Notes: generated by a model not told the origin, from the sequence alone. 64,000 nucleotides of DNA from Pelagicoccus albus (GCF_014230145.1 NZ_JACHVC010000008.1:186001-250000); one strand, 5' to 3'. Shown: positions 1-9,191, counted from the stretch's first letter. Made by a program: numbers and translations.

Positions 1-137
1 AGGGAAGGCTAGGTCAAACAGGGATCTTTGTTGGATCCGACAATTGCGTTAAAAGCGACAGTGCAGCCAAGTCCAGTTTAGGTTTGCGGACAGGGGTCGA
101 TGGGAGTGTTTAGGTTAAGTGTTTTTCTATTAATAGT

Positions 138-1934
138 ATGAAGGATTTTTTTAAGATGTTCTTTGCCGCCTTGCTGGCCCTCGCGGTAGCCAGTTTTGGC
201 CTATTTCTCTTTTTCTTGCTCATGGTAGGGCTGATCGGCTCGATGAGCCAGCCAGTCCCCCAAGTGGCGAACGGCAGCGTTCTAGTGTTCGATATGTCCG
301 CCTCGGTCCAAGACAGGCCGGTGGGCATGACCCGTGACGCATTTATCGATGAAGTGGTAGGAGGGGCGGGTTCCCGAAGCCTATCCCTGTTGAGCTTGAA
401 GCGAGGCCTGGAGGAGGCTGCGAATGACGACCGTATCGAAGCCTTGCTGCTGACAGGATCGTTTGCAGTGGACGGATATAGCTCGGGATTTGCGGCTCTC
501 AAGGAAGTACGCGAGTCCATAGAAGTCTTTAAGGCTTCTGGAAAGCCGGTCTATGCCTATGTCGTGTATCCAAGCGCTCGGGACATGTATGTCATTTCGG
601 CGGCTGACGAGATTTTCATGAACCCAGAGGGCGTGGTTGGCGATTCTGGCATGTCGATGAGCTATCCGTACCTGGGAGGCTTCATGGATCGCTACGGGAT
701 CGGGGTGCAGGTTACTAGAGCCGGAGAATACAAGGCGGCTGCGGAAACCTTTGTTTTGGAAGGGATGAGCGATCCAGCTCGCGAGGCGAATTCGGCGGTG
801 CTGGCTGACTTTTGGCAGGAATATTTGGGGGTAATCGCTTCCGGAGCGGAATTCGATCCCGCTACTTACGAAACCAAGCTGAACGAGCTTGGAATGCTGG
901 CCGCGGATGATGCTGCGGAAATTGGGCTTGTAGACGAACTGCTGTACACCGACGAGTTGATCGCGAAGATGCAGGGAATCTCCGGTTTGGAGAGTGAGTC
1001 TAACTCTTTTGTGCAGACAGCGATCGACGATTACCTGTTAGAGGTGGTTCATCCGATGTATTCCAGCGACGGCATGGTGGCTGTGATTTATGCGGAAGGA
1101 TCGATCGTAGACGGAGAAGGGAAAGATGGGCAGATCGGCGGAAATTCGCTTGCTCGTGTTATCCGCAAAGCCCGTCAGGACAAAAAGGTAAAGGCCATGG
1201 TGCTACGTGTGAATTCGCCAGGCGGCAGCGCTTTAGCCAGCGAAGTGATTCAGCGCGAAGTCAGGTTAGCCAAGGAACAAATGCCAGTTGTCGTATCCAT
1301 GGGAAGCGTGGCGGCCTCTGGTGGTTATTGGATATCCGCCTACTCGGATAAGATTTTCGCCCAGCCCAACACCTTGACCGGTTCGATCGGAGTGATCGGC
1401 GTTTTCTTCAACTACGAGGAATTGGCCAATAAGCACGGTGTGAATTTTGATACCGTCAAGACCACCGAGCATGCCGACTTGATGGGACAGTTTAGGGCCA
1501 AAACCGAAAAGGAGATGGGGCTGGTTCAGCGTCACGTGGATATCGTGTACGATTCATTCCTGCACAAAGTTTCCGAAGGGCGTGAGCTTCCGCTGGAGGA
1601 GGTACGCAAGATCGCTGGGGGAAGAATTTGGTCAGGCGTGGATGCCTTGGAGATTGGTCTGGTCGACGAGCTGGGCGGTTTGGCAGACGCGATCGCTTTT
1701 GCCGGAGAGCAGGCCGGACTTGGCAGTTTGCCCGCTATCGTGGAATTGCCGGAAGCTGGAAATTTCCTGGAGGATCTCTTTGCGGTGACTTCCCAAAAGG
1801 CTGCGGACGCGTCGACGGATGTTGCCCTTCGTCCGATTGTCCGTCTCTATAGGGAGATCGGCGAGATAAGCTCGCTGTACAACGATCCGAAGGGCGTGTA
1901 TGCGGTTTTGCCTTACACGATCTCGATCGACTAG
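138..1934 (+). CDS. sppA: Signal peptide peptidase SppA, 67K type
   Basis: Membrane-bound serine protease of family S49 that degrades cleaved signal peptides and other membrane fragments. The 598-residue length matches the double-domain (67K) form. An N-terminal hydrophobic stretch at about residues 8-33 anchors it. The first peptidase-like domain carries the AGEYKAAAE motif with the presumed general-base lysine near residue 199. The second has NSPGGSALAS and the AASGGYW motif with the presumed catalytic serine near residue 394, so the Lys/Ser pair is split between domains as in the E. coli enzyme. The ATG start is followed directly by the membrane anchor. sufT starts 17 bases after its stop, so the two are probably co-transcribed. 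Confidence 0.95.
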   Translation: MKDFFKMFFAALLALAVASFGLFLFFLLMVGLIGSMSQPVPQVANGSVLVFDMSASVQDRPVGMTRDAFIDEVVGGAGSRSLSLLSLKRGLEEAANDDRIEALLLTGSFAVDGYSSGFAALKEVRESIEVFKASGKPVYAYVVYPSARDMYVISAADEIFMNPEGVVGDSGMSMSYPYLGGFMDRYGIGVQVTRAGEYKAAAETFVLEGMSDPAREANSAVLADFWQEYLGVIASGAEFDPATYETKLNELGMLAADDAAEIGLVDELLYTDELIAKMQGISGLESESNSFVQTAIDDYLLEVVHPMYSSDGMVAVIYAEGSIVDGEGKDGQIGGNSLARVIRKARQDKKVKAMVLRVNSPGGSALASEVIQREVRLAKEQMPVVVSMGSVAASGGYWISAYSDKIFAQPNTLTGSIGVIGVFFNYEELANKHGVNFDTVKTTEHADLMGQFRAKTEKEMGLVQRHVDIVYDSFLHKVSEGRELPLEEVRKIAGGRIWSGVDALEIGLVDELGGLADAIAFAGEQAGLGSLPAIVELPEAGNFLEDLFAVTSQKAADASTDVALRPIVRLYREIGEISSLYNDPKGVYAVLPYTISID

Positions 1935-1950
1935 CCTATCCCGCAAAACT

Positions 1951-2484
1951 ATGGAAACAGTACTCACTCGCGATTGCAGCGCTACAGCCATCCCGGCTGG
2001 CAACGCGGTCACCTTGGAAAAAGGGACCGAAGTATTTATCACCCAAACCCTGGGAGGAAACGTAACCGTACGGACCGGTAGCGGTCTGTTTCGCATCGCC
2101 AGCTTCGACGTCGACGCCTTGGAGGAAGTCGACTTGGGCGAATCTGGTTCCGAGGCCGCGTCAACGAGCGGTTCCCTGGAGGATTCCGTCTGGGACGCTT
2201 TGCGCCAGTGTTTCGACCCTGAGATCCCAATCAATATCGTGGATCTCGGACTCATTTATGATTTGAGAATCGAACCGAGCGAAGCGGGGCAAAGCAATGT
2301 GTTCGTGAAGATGACTTTGACGGCCCAAGGCTGCGGTATGGGACCCGTTATCGCGGAAGATGCCCGCACTCGTATCAGTCTTTTGGACGAGGTATCCGAG
2401 GCGACGGTAGATATCGTTTGGGACCCAGTTTGGAATCCGCAAATGATCTCCGAAGAAGGTCGCAAGGTACTAGGGATCGTTTGA
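1951..2484 (+). CDS. sufT: SufT-like Fe-S cluster assembly factor (MIP18/DUF59 family)
   Basis: Putative iron-sulfur cluster maturation factor of 177 residues. The N-terminal half (about 1-70) is a small beta-rich extension of the kind seen in SufT. The C-terminal half is the DUF59/MIP18 domain: DPEIPINIVDLGLIYD, then the conserved TLTAQGCGMG with the key cysteine, and VWDPVWNPQMIS near the end. The ATG at 1951 gives the normal family N-terminus; upstream in-frame starts lie inside sppA. Other suf genes are not in the window. A strong terminator follows 26 bases after the stop. Confidence 0.9.
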   Translation: METVLTRDCSATAIPAGNAVTLEKGTEVFITQTLGGNVTVRTGSGLFRIASFDVDALEEVDLGESGSEAASTSGSLEDSVWDALRQCFDPEIPINIVDLGLIYDLRIEPSEAGQSNVFVKMTLTAQGCGMGPVIAEDARTRISLLDEVSEATVDIVWDPVWNPQMISEEGRKVLGIV

Positions 2485-2510
2485 TCTCACGCTCTATTTA
2501 AATCTATCTA

Positions 2511-2536
2511 GCCCCACTTTCCGGTGGGGCTTTTTT
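2511..2536 (+). terminator. Rho-independent terminator after sufT
   Basis: The arms GCCCCAC and GTGGGGC form a perfect 7-bp stem with a 6-base loop, followed by six Ts. It ends the sppA-sufT transcript and separates it from the converging dihydrouridine synthase gene. Confidence 0.9.
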
Positions 2537-2555
2537 GTGGAGCAAGCTCTCGGAA

Positions 2556-3617
2556 TTAGCTTTCGCAGTTGGGGCGGGCGATGACGCCTTGGTAGGGTTC
2601 TGGGGCGAAGGTGCCGTCCCCGTCTTCCGGCATGTGGCGATCGCAGATGTCGAATAGCTGGGTTTTCGATTTGGCCCTTCGCATCTCGTAAAGAAACTTG
2701 CCTTCCGGGTCCACGCCCTGTCCCACGAAGTTGAGGTACTTCTTCATCTTGTTGACTTGGGCTTGTTCGGGAGCGTGGGGCTTGCTGACGGCTTCGTAGA
2801 GCTCTTTTATGTAGCGATTGACCTGATACAATGGGATCTCGGATATGGGCAAGCCGGCTTGGTCGTCTCGAATTTGCTGGAAGATCCAAGGGTTGCGAAT
2901 GGCATGTCGACCGACCATGACGCCAGCGGCTCCCGTGTAATCGAGGACTTGGCGAGCTTTAGCGGCCGAGGTAATGTCGCCATTTGCCAGTAGCGGACAA
3001 CTGATCCGTTCGGCAGCCCGCTTGATGAAGTCGTAGTGGACTTCGGAGCGATACATTTCCTTCACGGTTCTGCCGTGAAGGCTTAGCAGGTCGACCTGAT
3101 GTTTATTGACGAGGTCGAGGATCGTTTCGAAGTTTTCAGTATCGGAAAATCCGATACGCATCTTTACGGTGAAGAGTCCCGGGACTGCCTCACGCAAAGC
3201 GCCTAGGACCTGATCCACTTTTTGCGGATCGCGAAGCAAGCCGCCGCCGCATTGCTTTTTGTAGACGGTTGGGGAGGGGCAACCCATGTTCAGATCTACG
3301 CCAGCGATCGGATGTTCCTGCAGGTCCTTGGCGGAGCGAACCAGATGATGAATGTCCTCGCCGATCATTTGTGCGAAGACTGGACGACCGGTTCGGTTTT
3401 CGGTCACCGCTTCCAGTATGTGCTTTTCCAGACGAGATTGGGAATGCACCCGAAAATACTCGGTTACGAAGTAGTCTGGCGCTCCGCAATTGGCGATCAC
3501 TGCCATGAAGGGGAGATCGGTGACGTCTTGCATGGGAGCGAGCGCAGTCAGTGGCTGCCCTTCTTGGATGGGAGGTGGGAGAGGCGTTTGGGTTCTGCCT
3601 GGCTGAATGTCGCTCAT
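2556..3617 (-). CDS. tRNA-dihydrouridine synthase
   Basis: FMN-dependent enzyme that reduces specific uridines in the tRNA D-loop with NADPH; it acts in the cytoplasm. The 353 residues fit a TIM-barrel Dus protein. LTALAPMQDVTD is the usual N-terminal barrel strand. NMGCPSPTVYK carries the presumed catalytic cysteine near residue 113. LLSLHGRTVKEMY and LLANGDI are FMN/phosphate-site motifs, and GAAGVMVGRHAIRNPWIF is the C-terminal phosphate-binding strand. The DusA/B/C subtype cannot be decided by eye. It stands alone between convergent and divergent neighbours. Confidence 0.93.
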   Translation of the reverse strand: MSDIQPGRTQTPLPPPIQEGQPLTALAPMQDVTDLPFMAVIANCGAPDYFVTEYFRVHSQSRLEKHILEAVTENRTGRPVFAQMIGEDIHHLVRSAKDLQEHPIAGVDLNMGCPSPTVYKKQCGGGLLRDPQKVDQVLGALREAVPGLFTVKMRIGFSDTENFETILDLVNKHQVDLLSLHGRTVKEMYRSEVHYDFIKRAAERISCPLLANGDITSAAKARQVLDYTGAAGVMVGRHAIRNPWIFQQIRDDQAGLPISEIPLYQVNRYIKELYEAVSKPHAPEQAQVNKMKKYLNFVGQGVDPEGKFLYEMRRAKSKTQLFDICDRHMPEDGDGTFAPEPYQGVIARPNCES

Positions 3618-3745
3618 GTTGGGTGCAAGGGGATGGAGTCAGATATAGCAAAAGTGAAGAGCGAAATGGGGATAATGAAAAGAGTCGGCAGCGTGGCGGT
3701 GATTCTACGTTGCGGAAAGATTCGGGAGCTCCTTAATCGCTCTTC

Positions 3746-4345
3746 ATGGATAACGACTCTACCCCTCCGCTTTCCTACAACGCTTTTGTCGTAAAAGAGC
3801 ATGTTGGAATGTTTAAAGCCGCCAACAATTACGATATGTTCGATCCTGAATCGGGCCGCCTTGTCCTTGAATGCCGGGAGGAAAAATTGGGCGTTTTCAC
3901 CAAGTTGCTCAGGTTTACCGATTACAAGCGAGCGACGCCTTTCCATATCGAGATCCGAGAGCCCGGTGGCGAGAACTTGATCGAGATAAAGCGCGGCATA
4001 TCGCTGTTTCTTTCAGAAGTGGAGGTCTTCGATGGGGAAGGCAATCTACTGGGTTGCTTCAAGCAGAAGTTGTTTTCCTTGGGCGGAAAGTTCGATGTCT
4101 ATGGAGCGGACGGCATGGTGCTTTGCTCCCTAAGAGGCAAGTGGACGGGGTGGGATTTTTCCTTCGGATTGGACGGGGTCGAGTTCGCGCGAGTGAACAA
4201 GCAATGGTCTGGATTCGGAAAAGAGTTATTCACAACTGCGGACACCTATATGCTTTCGATCGACGAATCGCTCGATTCGGATCACCCGCTTCGCAAGCTC
4301 ATTATCGCAGCGGTTATGTGCATCGATATGGTGCTTAAGGAGTAA
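3746..4345 (+). CDS. LURP-one/phospholipid-scramblase-like protein
   Basis: A 199-residue cytoplasmic-looking protein without signal peptide. The pattern of short strands (YNAFVVKEHVGMFKAANNYDMFD, then LGCFKQKLFSLGGKFDVYGADG and LCSLRGKWTGWDFSF) resembles the Tubby-C/LURP-one-related beta-barrel that also includes scramblases. The C-terminus has a hydrophobic helix (LRKLIIAAVMCIDMVL), which in that fold sits inside the barrel or touches the membrane. Bacterial members have no settled function. It is a single gene with its own start 128 bases from the divergent dus start. Confidence 0.7.
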   Translation: MDNDSTPPLSYNAFVVKEHVGMFKAANNYDMFDPESGRLVLECREEKLGVFTKLLRFTDYKRATPFHIEIREPGGENLIEIKRGISLFLSEVEVFDGEGNLLGCFKQKLFSLGGKFDVYGADGMVLCSLRGKWTGWDFSFGLDGVEFARVNKQWSGFGKELFTTADTYMLSIDESLDSDHPLRKLIIAAVMCIDMVLKE

Positions 4346-4476
4346 GGAAGCATCCGCCGCCAAGGAAACTTAACTAGGAAATACCGTTTCCGAAAGGGAC
4401 GCGGCCTTGTTCGAGCTTGCCCCGCCTCTTGCCCTGAAAATTTGAAAAAACGGCGAGACTTGTTTTACTTTCTGAT

Positions 4477-4507
4477 GTCCTCACGAACGTACCTTGTTTG
4501 CGAGGAC
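4477..4507 (+). promoter_or_regulatory. Hairpin in the leader of the hybrid kinase gene
   Basis: GTCCTC-A-CGAAC pairs with GTTTG-C-GAGGAC around a 7-base loop, giving an 11-bp stem with one mismatch and one G-U pair. It is not followed by a T-run, so it is not a standard terminator. It lies 58 bases upstream of the kinase start codon. Its role is unknown. Confidence 0.35.
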
Positions 4508-4564
4508 CTTGATCCCACTCTTTGACATGAATGAACCTTCCCCATGGGCTAAGCCCTTATTGCG

Positions 4565-6241
4565 ATGAGCAGCATATCCAGCTCGGCAGATAAATGGCTG
4601 GAAAACAATCTTTCTAAGCTTCCGCGGATATCCGCCGACCTTTTTGAACAGACAGATACGGATTCCGTTTTTCGTGTCGCGGTAGAGCTTGGCCGGACCC
4701 TTCTCGGTTTCGAACGAATCGGTATTTGGCTAGTGGAGCAAGACAGTGGCCGACTCCGGGGCACTTATGGCGTCAACGATGAAGGGGAGGTCGTAGACGA
4801 AAGGGATAAGCGCTTGTTCGACTATGCTCGTTTTGTGGAAGCCATGTCAGAGGCTTGTGAAGACTCGAAGCATTACTACGACAATGCCTTCGGCGAATTG
4901 CGTTCCTCCGATTCCAAGATTCTCGGAAAAGGGAGGCATATTTCCGCTCCACTTTTTTCCGATGGAAAAGTGATCGGTTTCGTCGCTGTCGACGATCTGA
5001 TACCCTGCGAAAGCGTCAATGATCGGACTGGCATGCTTCTCTGCCAGTTTGCCCAAATGGTTTCCAACGCCTACCTCGCTTGCCAGCGATCGGTCGAGGT
5101 GGATCGTCTCAAGGCCGAACTAAACAGGAGGGATCAGGAACAAGCCGAATTTTTAGGTATGATCGGGCATGAGGTCCGAACTCCACTCAATGCCATCATG
5201 GGTTTCGCCCAGCTACTTCGCATGCGGGACGAAAGCAGTGAGATCAATGACATCGCCAATACAATTGAAGGTTGTGGTGGGCACTTGGTTGGTCTGGTTG
5301 ACAGCTTTGTCATGTACTCTCATCTGTCGGGAGGCGAATCCGGATCCTGCTCAAGTCCCGGGGACGTTGTGGATGTCCTGTCTGAAACTGTGCGAGGGTT
5401 TAGGGCCCAGTATTCATGCAAAGGTCTGACTTTGGATTTCGATCATCACGGACCCAAATTGACCTCCGAATTCGATGCGGTGGCCTTGCGCCAGATTCTG
5501 ACCAATTTACTTAACAATGCCTACAAATTCACCAACCAAGGCGGCGTCCGAGTCAAAGTATTGAGCCGCAGCCTGAACGCGGGCCAGACTGAGTTTTTGA
5601 TCGAGGTAATTGATTCGGGCATCGGTTTGGCGGAAGACCAAAACGAGCTCATTTTCCGTCCATTCCACCAAATCATAAAGCGGTCCGAAAAGAACGCTGG
5701 CATTGGGATGGGCTTAGCTATCGTCAAACGTTTGGTGACGCAAATGGGGGGGCAGATTTCTTGCCGCAGCAGTTTAGGACAAGGTTCCACCTTCTCGGTG
5801 TCTTTACGCTTCGCGGATTCTGATCAAACCTTCCAAGCTCCTAAGGAAGCGGGAACGGAAAAGGCTCAATACGGCTCGCGTATCCTTATCGTAGAGGACG
5901 ACGAAACAAATCTTGAAGTCCTCAGTTCCATGACGGCTTGTCTAGGTTTTATGAATACGGATGTGGCGTTGGATGGCGAACAAGCCTGCTCCATGCTAAG
6001 AGATCGACCTTACGATCTGGTGCTGATGGATGTGCAAATGCCTAAGCTAGACGGCATAAGCCTGACTCGACTGGTACGAGGGAGCGGATCATGCCTCATC
6101 AATCGCGATGTGCCGATTGTAGGCGTGACGGCATACACCATAGAGCACGACCGGGCGGAGTGCCTAGCGGCGGGAATGAACGACTACATTACCAAGCCGA
6201 TCATGATAGATCGCCTTAAGGAGGCGCTCAATCTAGCCTAG
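4565..6241 (+). CDS. Hybrid sensor histidine kinase (GAF-HisKA-HATPase-REC)
   Basis: Soluble two-component sensor of 558 residues with no membrane segment. A GAF-like sensor spans about residues 28-170. HisKA has the phospho-acceptor histidine in GHEVRTPLN (about H202). The ATPase domain follows at about 300-410 with NLLNNAYKF (N box), DSGIG and GIGMGLAIVKR. A C-terminal receiver spans about 437-555 with acidic pocket EDDE, phospho-Asp in LMDVQMP (about D489) and KPI. A cytoplasmic signal is therefore read through the GAF domain and passed to the fused receiver. No output regulator lies beside it, so the final target is unknown. Confidence 0.93.
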   Translation: MSSISSSADKWLENNLSKLPRISADLFEQTDTDSVFRVAVELGRTLLGFERIGIWLVEQDSGRLRGTYGVNDEGEVVDERDKRLFDYARFVEAMSEACEDSKHYYDNAFGELRSSDSKILGKGRHISAPLFSDGKVIGFVAVDDLIPCESVNDRTGMLLCQFAQMVSNAYLACQRSVEVDRLKAELNRRDQEQAEFLGMIGHEVRTPLNAIMGFAQLLRMRDESSEINDIANTIEGCGGHLVGLVDSFVMYSHLSGGESGSCSSPGDVVDVLSETVRGFRAQYSCKGLTLDFDHHGPKLTSEFDAVALRQILTNLLNNAYKFTNQGGVRVKVLSRSLNAGQTEFLIEVIDSGIGLAEDQNELIFRPFHQIIKRSEKNAGIGMGLAIVKRLVTQMGGQISCRSSLGQGSTFSVSLRFADSDQTFQAPKEAGTEKAQYGSRILIVEDDETNLEVLSSMTACLGFMNTDVALDGEQACSMLRDRPYDLVLMDVQMPKLDGISLTRLVRGSGSCLINRDVPIVGVTAYTIEHDRAECLAAGMNDYITKPIMIDRLKEALNLA

Positions 6242-6287
6242 TTTTTTAGCTTTTTAAGCAGGGATCGTTTTCGCCATAGTCCTCTGC

Positions 6288-6824
6288 ATGGCGGGCATTA
6301 CCACTATTGAGGAAGCGTTTGATTTTATCCAATCGGTAGGAATCTGCACCATTTTTAGCCAGAAGGCGCGAGGCGTGCAGTCGCTTTGGGATGCAGTCGA
6401 CCTACCGCACCGAACGGGCGGCAATACTAAATGGGGAGCCAAAATGGAAGCAGTCTGGACGTGGAAGTCGGACTTGCCCGCCCTGTATCCAGACGATGTT
6501 TACTACGGTAAAATCAAAGGAGGCGTTGCCGTGCTGATGAGTATGTCCTACTTCAAGGATACGCATTATCCTGCGAACCGGCGCGATATTAGCGAATGCA
6601 AGCCGCTCGCTCGGCAGGTTTTCGACATTATTCGATTAAGCCCCGGCTCGAGCTCAGAGATTCGCCGGGAAGCAATGGAGAGATTTGGCTGTACAAAAAG
6701 CCGATTCGAGACGGCATTGAAGGAACTGCAAATTACTTTGAACGTGGTAAGGGAAAACGAACCAGGAAACACGCGAGACCGTTGGTTGCCATTCGACGAA
6801 GTGTACAGCGGGTTTGAAGATTGA
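6288..6824 (+). CDS. AlkZ-related winged-helix protein
   Basis: A 178-residue cytoplasmic protein that resembles short AlkZ-related proteins, distant from the winged-helix DNA glycosylase AlkZ/YcaQ. Visible support: an N-terminal helix followed by 'GICTIFSQKARGVQSLWD', a WTWKSDLP motif, and a C-terminal helix-turn-helix-like segment with SSEIRREAMERFGCTKSRFE. The full-length AlkZ glycosylase is about twice as long and its catalytic region cannot be assigned here. DNA repair or binding is therefore only an inference. The NhaC gene begins 10 bases after its stop. Confidence 0.55.
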   Translation: MAGITTIEEAFDFIQSVGICTIFSQKARGVQSLWDAVDLPHRTGGNTKWGAKMEAVWTWKSDLPALYPDDVYYGKIKGGVAVLMSMSYFKDTHYPANRRDISECKPLARQVFDIIRLSPGSSSEIRREAMERFGCTKSRFETALKELQITLNVVRENEPGNTRDRWLPFDEVYSGFED

Positions 6825-6834
6825 TTACTCCGAA

Positions 6835-8247
6835 ATGAAGCAACGTCCGATGAGTTTGCCCGTGGCCTTGTGCCCGGTTTTTGTATTGGTGATATCCTTG
6901 TATGTCGGTATCCGTATTTTTGATATATCGCCGCACATTCCCCTCGTGATTGCGACTGTTGCCGCCGGTTTGGTCGCTGCGGCGAAGGGCGTCGATTGGG
7001 AGCGGCTCGAGATGGGGATGGTGAAAGGGATATCGGTGGCCTTGCCCTCGATCCTGATCCTCATGGCAATCGGAATGCTGATTGGAACCTGGATCGCTAG
7101 CGGCGTCGTTCCCTACATGATCACCCTTGGGCTTAAGCTACTGTCGCCAGGCTTTTTCCTGCCGGCCGCCTGTTTGATAAGCTCGATCGTCTCGCTCTCG
7201 ACCGGAAGTTCCTGGTCAACTGCTGGTACGGTTGGCGTGGCTCTGATGGGAGTAGGGCAGGGGCTCGGATTTCCGCTGCCTATGGTGGCGGGCGCGATCG
7301 TCTCCGGAGCTTACTTTGGCGATAAGATGTCTCCGCTTTCGGAAACGACGAACCTCGCTCCTGCAGTCGCGGGCACCAATCTTTTCGAGCATATACGCCA
7401 CATGTTATGGACTAGTGGTCCAAGCATACTGATTTCTCTGATTCTCTACACCGTGATCGGACTTCGCGTAGATATCGGCGTGGAAGAGGGGACCCGAATC
7501 GCGACGCTTTCCGAGTCTTTGAACGAGCTATTTGTTTTTCGGTTTTGGCTGCTTCTCGCTCCGCTTTCCGTACTCGGTTTGATCGTGCTTCGGGTTCCGG
7601 CCTTGCCATCCGTCTTAACGGGCGGAGCGATTGGGGTTGTGCTTGGAATCTGGGTACAGGATAAAGCCTTGGTCGATATGTTGGTGGCTGCCCAGAGCGG
7701 ATTTGTATCCGAATCTGGAATTGCGGAGATCGATGAGTTGCTCTCGCGAGGCGGTTTGGAGAGCATGTTTTGGACGATATCCCTGATTGTTTGCGCTATG
7801 GCTTTTGGCGGGGCCATGGAAGCGGGAGGCATGCTTCGGGAGATTGCCGGAGCTTTGCTCAGGTTGGCCAAGACCAGTGGGCAGCTAGTCGCTGCCACGG
7901 TAGGAACTTGCCTTGGGATGAACCTGATCGCCTCAGACCAGTACCTTTCCATCATTATTCCCGGCAAGATGTTCAAGGATGCTTACACGAAACAAAATCT
8001 AGCGGCCAAAAACCTGTCTCGAGCCCTTGAGGACGGGGGGACGGTGACTTCTGCCCTTATTCCATGGAATACCTGCGGGGTTTTTATGATGTCAGTCCTA
8101 GCGGTCAATCCGCTCGCTTACTTGCCCTATGCCTTCTTCAATCTGCTCAACCCGATCCTATCCATTTTGTTGGGATTCAAAGGATGGACGTTAACCCCCA
8201 TTGACGAAGCGGACGGGAAGGAGCCTGTTTCTAGGGTAGAGAGCTAA
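6835..8247 (+). CDS. nhaC: Na+/H+ antiporter, NhaC family
   Basis: Inner-membrane secondary transporter that exchanges Na+ (or another substrate) for protons; 470 residues with about 11 hydrophobic segments. The family core is clear: SLSTGSSWSTAGTVG, then GAIVSGAYFGDKMSPLSE followed by TTNLAPAVAGTN, and near the C-terminus SRALEDGGTVTSALIPWNTC. The ATG at 6835 gives a normal N-terminus; a TTG at 6814 in the same frame would overlap the preceding gene and add 7 residues. No clear ribosome binding site helps to decide. The true substrate could also be malate/lactate, as in some NhaC-family members. Confidence 0.9.
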   Translation: MKQRPMSLPVALCPVFVLVISLYVGIRIFDISPHIPLVIATVAAGLVAAAKGVDWERLEMGMVKGISVALPSILILMAIGMLIGTWIASGVVPYMITLGLKLLSPGFFLPAACLISSIVSLSTGSSWSTAGTVGVALMGVGQGLGFPLPMVAGAIVSGAYFGDKMSPLSETTNLAPAVAGTNLFEHIRHMLWTSGPSILISLILYTVIGLRVDIGVEEGTRIATLSESLNELFVFRFWLLLAPLSVLGLIVLRVPALPSVLTGGAIGVVLGIWVQDKALVDMLVAAQSGFVSESGIAEIDELLSRGGLESMFWTISLIVCAMAFGGAMEAGGMLREIAGALLRLAKTSGQLVAATVGTCLGMNLIASDQYLSIIIPGKMFKDAYTKQNLAAKNLSRALEDGGTVTSALIPWNTCGVFMMSVLAVNPLAYLPYAFFNLLNPILSILLGFKGWTLTPIDEADGKEPVSRVES

Positions 8248-8300
8248 AACAAGATTCCGTTCGCCAAAAGGGCCGAAGGGGGCGATCGTCGGGGCAACCC

Positions 8301-8489
8301 ATGGATCTATTTATCAGCATCGCATTTTTTATCCTCGTCGGATTTGGACTGGCTGTCGTTTTTGGCCTGCTGATCCGATCTGCGGTCAAAAAGGATTTGG
8401 ACAAAGACAAGCCGTCTCCAGAAGCCATGGAAAAGGGCCGCAAAGAAATGGAAGGAGCGGCCGGAAGCCCCAGCGGGGACTCGTTCTAG
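8301..8489 (+). CDS. Small single-pass membrane protein, unknown
   Basis: A 62-residue protein with one N-terminal transmembrane helix (residues about 4-28) followed by a strongly charged, lysine- and glutamate-rich tail. No family is recognised. It lies 53 bases after nhaC on the same strand and could be co-transcribed with it. The clean membrane-plus-charged-tail layout supports a real gene. Confidence 0.6.
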   Translation: MDLFISIAFFILVGFGLAVVFGLLIRSAVKKDLDKDKPSPEAMEKGRKEMEGAAGSPSGDSF

Positions 8490-8500
8490 GGGATCGACGG

Positions 8501-8962
8501 CTAAGCGTCGTTGTTCTCTTCGTTTTGCTGCTTGAGAACTCTCTCCAGGATGGAGCTCATGTCTTCGGTGGAGTTGAAGACCTTGTTGGCCACGTAGATA
8601 GGCACATTGTTTTGCAGCGAGAGCACGATCGAATCGCTGGGCCGCGCGTCCAGTTCGATGATCTTAGTGTCTATTTCGTTGCTCATCTCGAGGAAGATGC
8701 GAGCGAAGAAAGTGCTCTCTTCCACATCGTTTATGACGATGCGAGTTATTTTGGCCTCTAGGCCGAGTAGCATGGACGAAATCAGGTCGTGGGTGAGCGG
8801 ACGCTCCTTTTTCACGCCGTTCAAGGCCATGGAAATGGCGTTTCCTACGCTGTGATCCACATAGATAACGAAGACCTTGTCGTCGTTGCCCAAGAAGACG
8901 GCGCAGCCGTTGACTGTTGGCATGACGCCTTTTACGGAGACTTGGATAACGCTAGTATTCAT
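8501..8962 (-). CDS. Bifunctional nuclease family protein (DUF151)
   Basis: A 153-residue protein of the BFN/DUF151 family, whose founding members have DNase and RNase activity. Family features are GCAVFLGNDDKVFVIYVD and GNAISMALNG near the N-terminus, DLISSMLLGLEAKITRIVIND in the middle, and the signature IELDARPSDSIVLSLQN followed by PIYVANKVF. The ATG at 8962 places the first strand (SVIQVSVKGVMP) correctly; an in-frame start at 9034 would add 24 atypical residues. It is a single gene converging on the small membrane protein gene. Confidence 0.88.
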   Translation of the reverse strand: MNTSVIQVSVKGVMPTVNGCAVFLGNDDKVFVIYVDHSVGNAISMALNGVKKERPLTHDLISSMLLGLEAKITRIVINDVEESTFFARIFLEMSNEIDTKIIELDARPSDSIVLSLQNNVPIYVANKVFNSTEDMSSILERVLKQQNEENNDA

Positions 8963-9191
8963 GTGGGTTCGAGCTGGTGGTAGTTTGGCCTGCTTCCAAG
9001 GTAATGCTAAACAGGGATCGTCCCATTTGATCAAACATTTAAGAAAAGATTGGGGAAATCGGGAGGATTCCGACCCCGATTTCGGTAGTTGGGCTCGGTA
9101 ACAATAGGAGCGGCAGCGAGCGATGAGAGCTTTCGAAGCTTAGGATTGGAATAGCGGAAACCTTTTCTTATGGGCGTCATCCGCTCATGAA

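Noticed and set aside
1-137. Open frame at positions 3-110 before sppA as the end of an upstream gene
   Set aside because: About 35 codons without recognisable motif; cannot be told from chance at the window edge.
3222-3794. 190-codon plus-strand open frame over the dihydrouridine synthase gene
   Set aside because: Antisense to a clear Dus gene with all family motifs and without its own recognisable features.
16-9020. A short RCAGGGATC string in three intergenic places (about 18-26, 6258-6266, 9012-9020)
   Set aside because: Only nine bases long, with unrelated flanks and different distances to genes; chance cannot be excluded.
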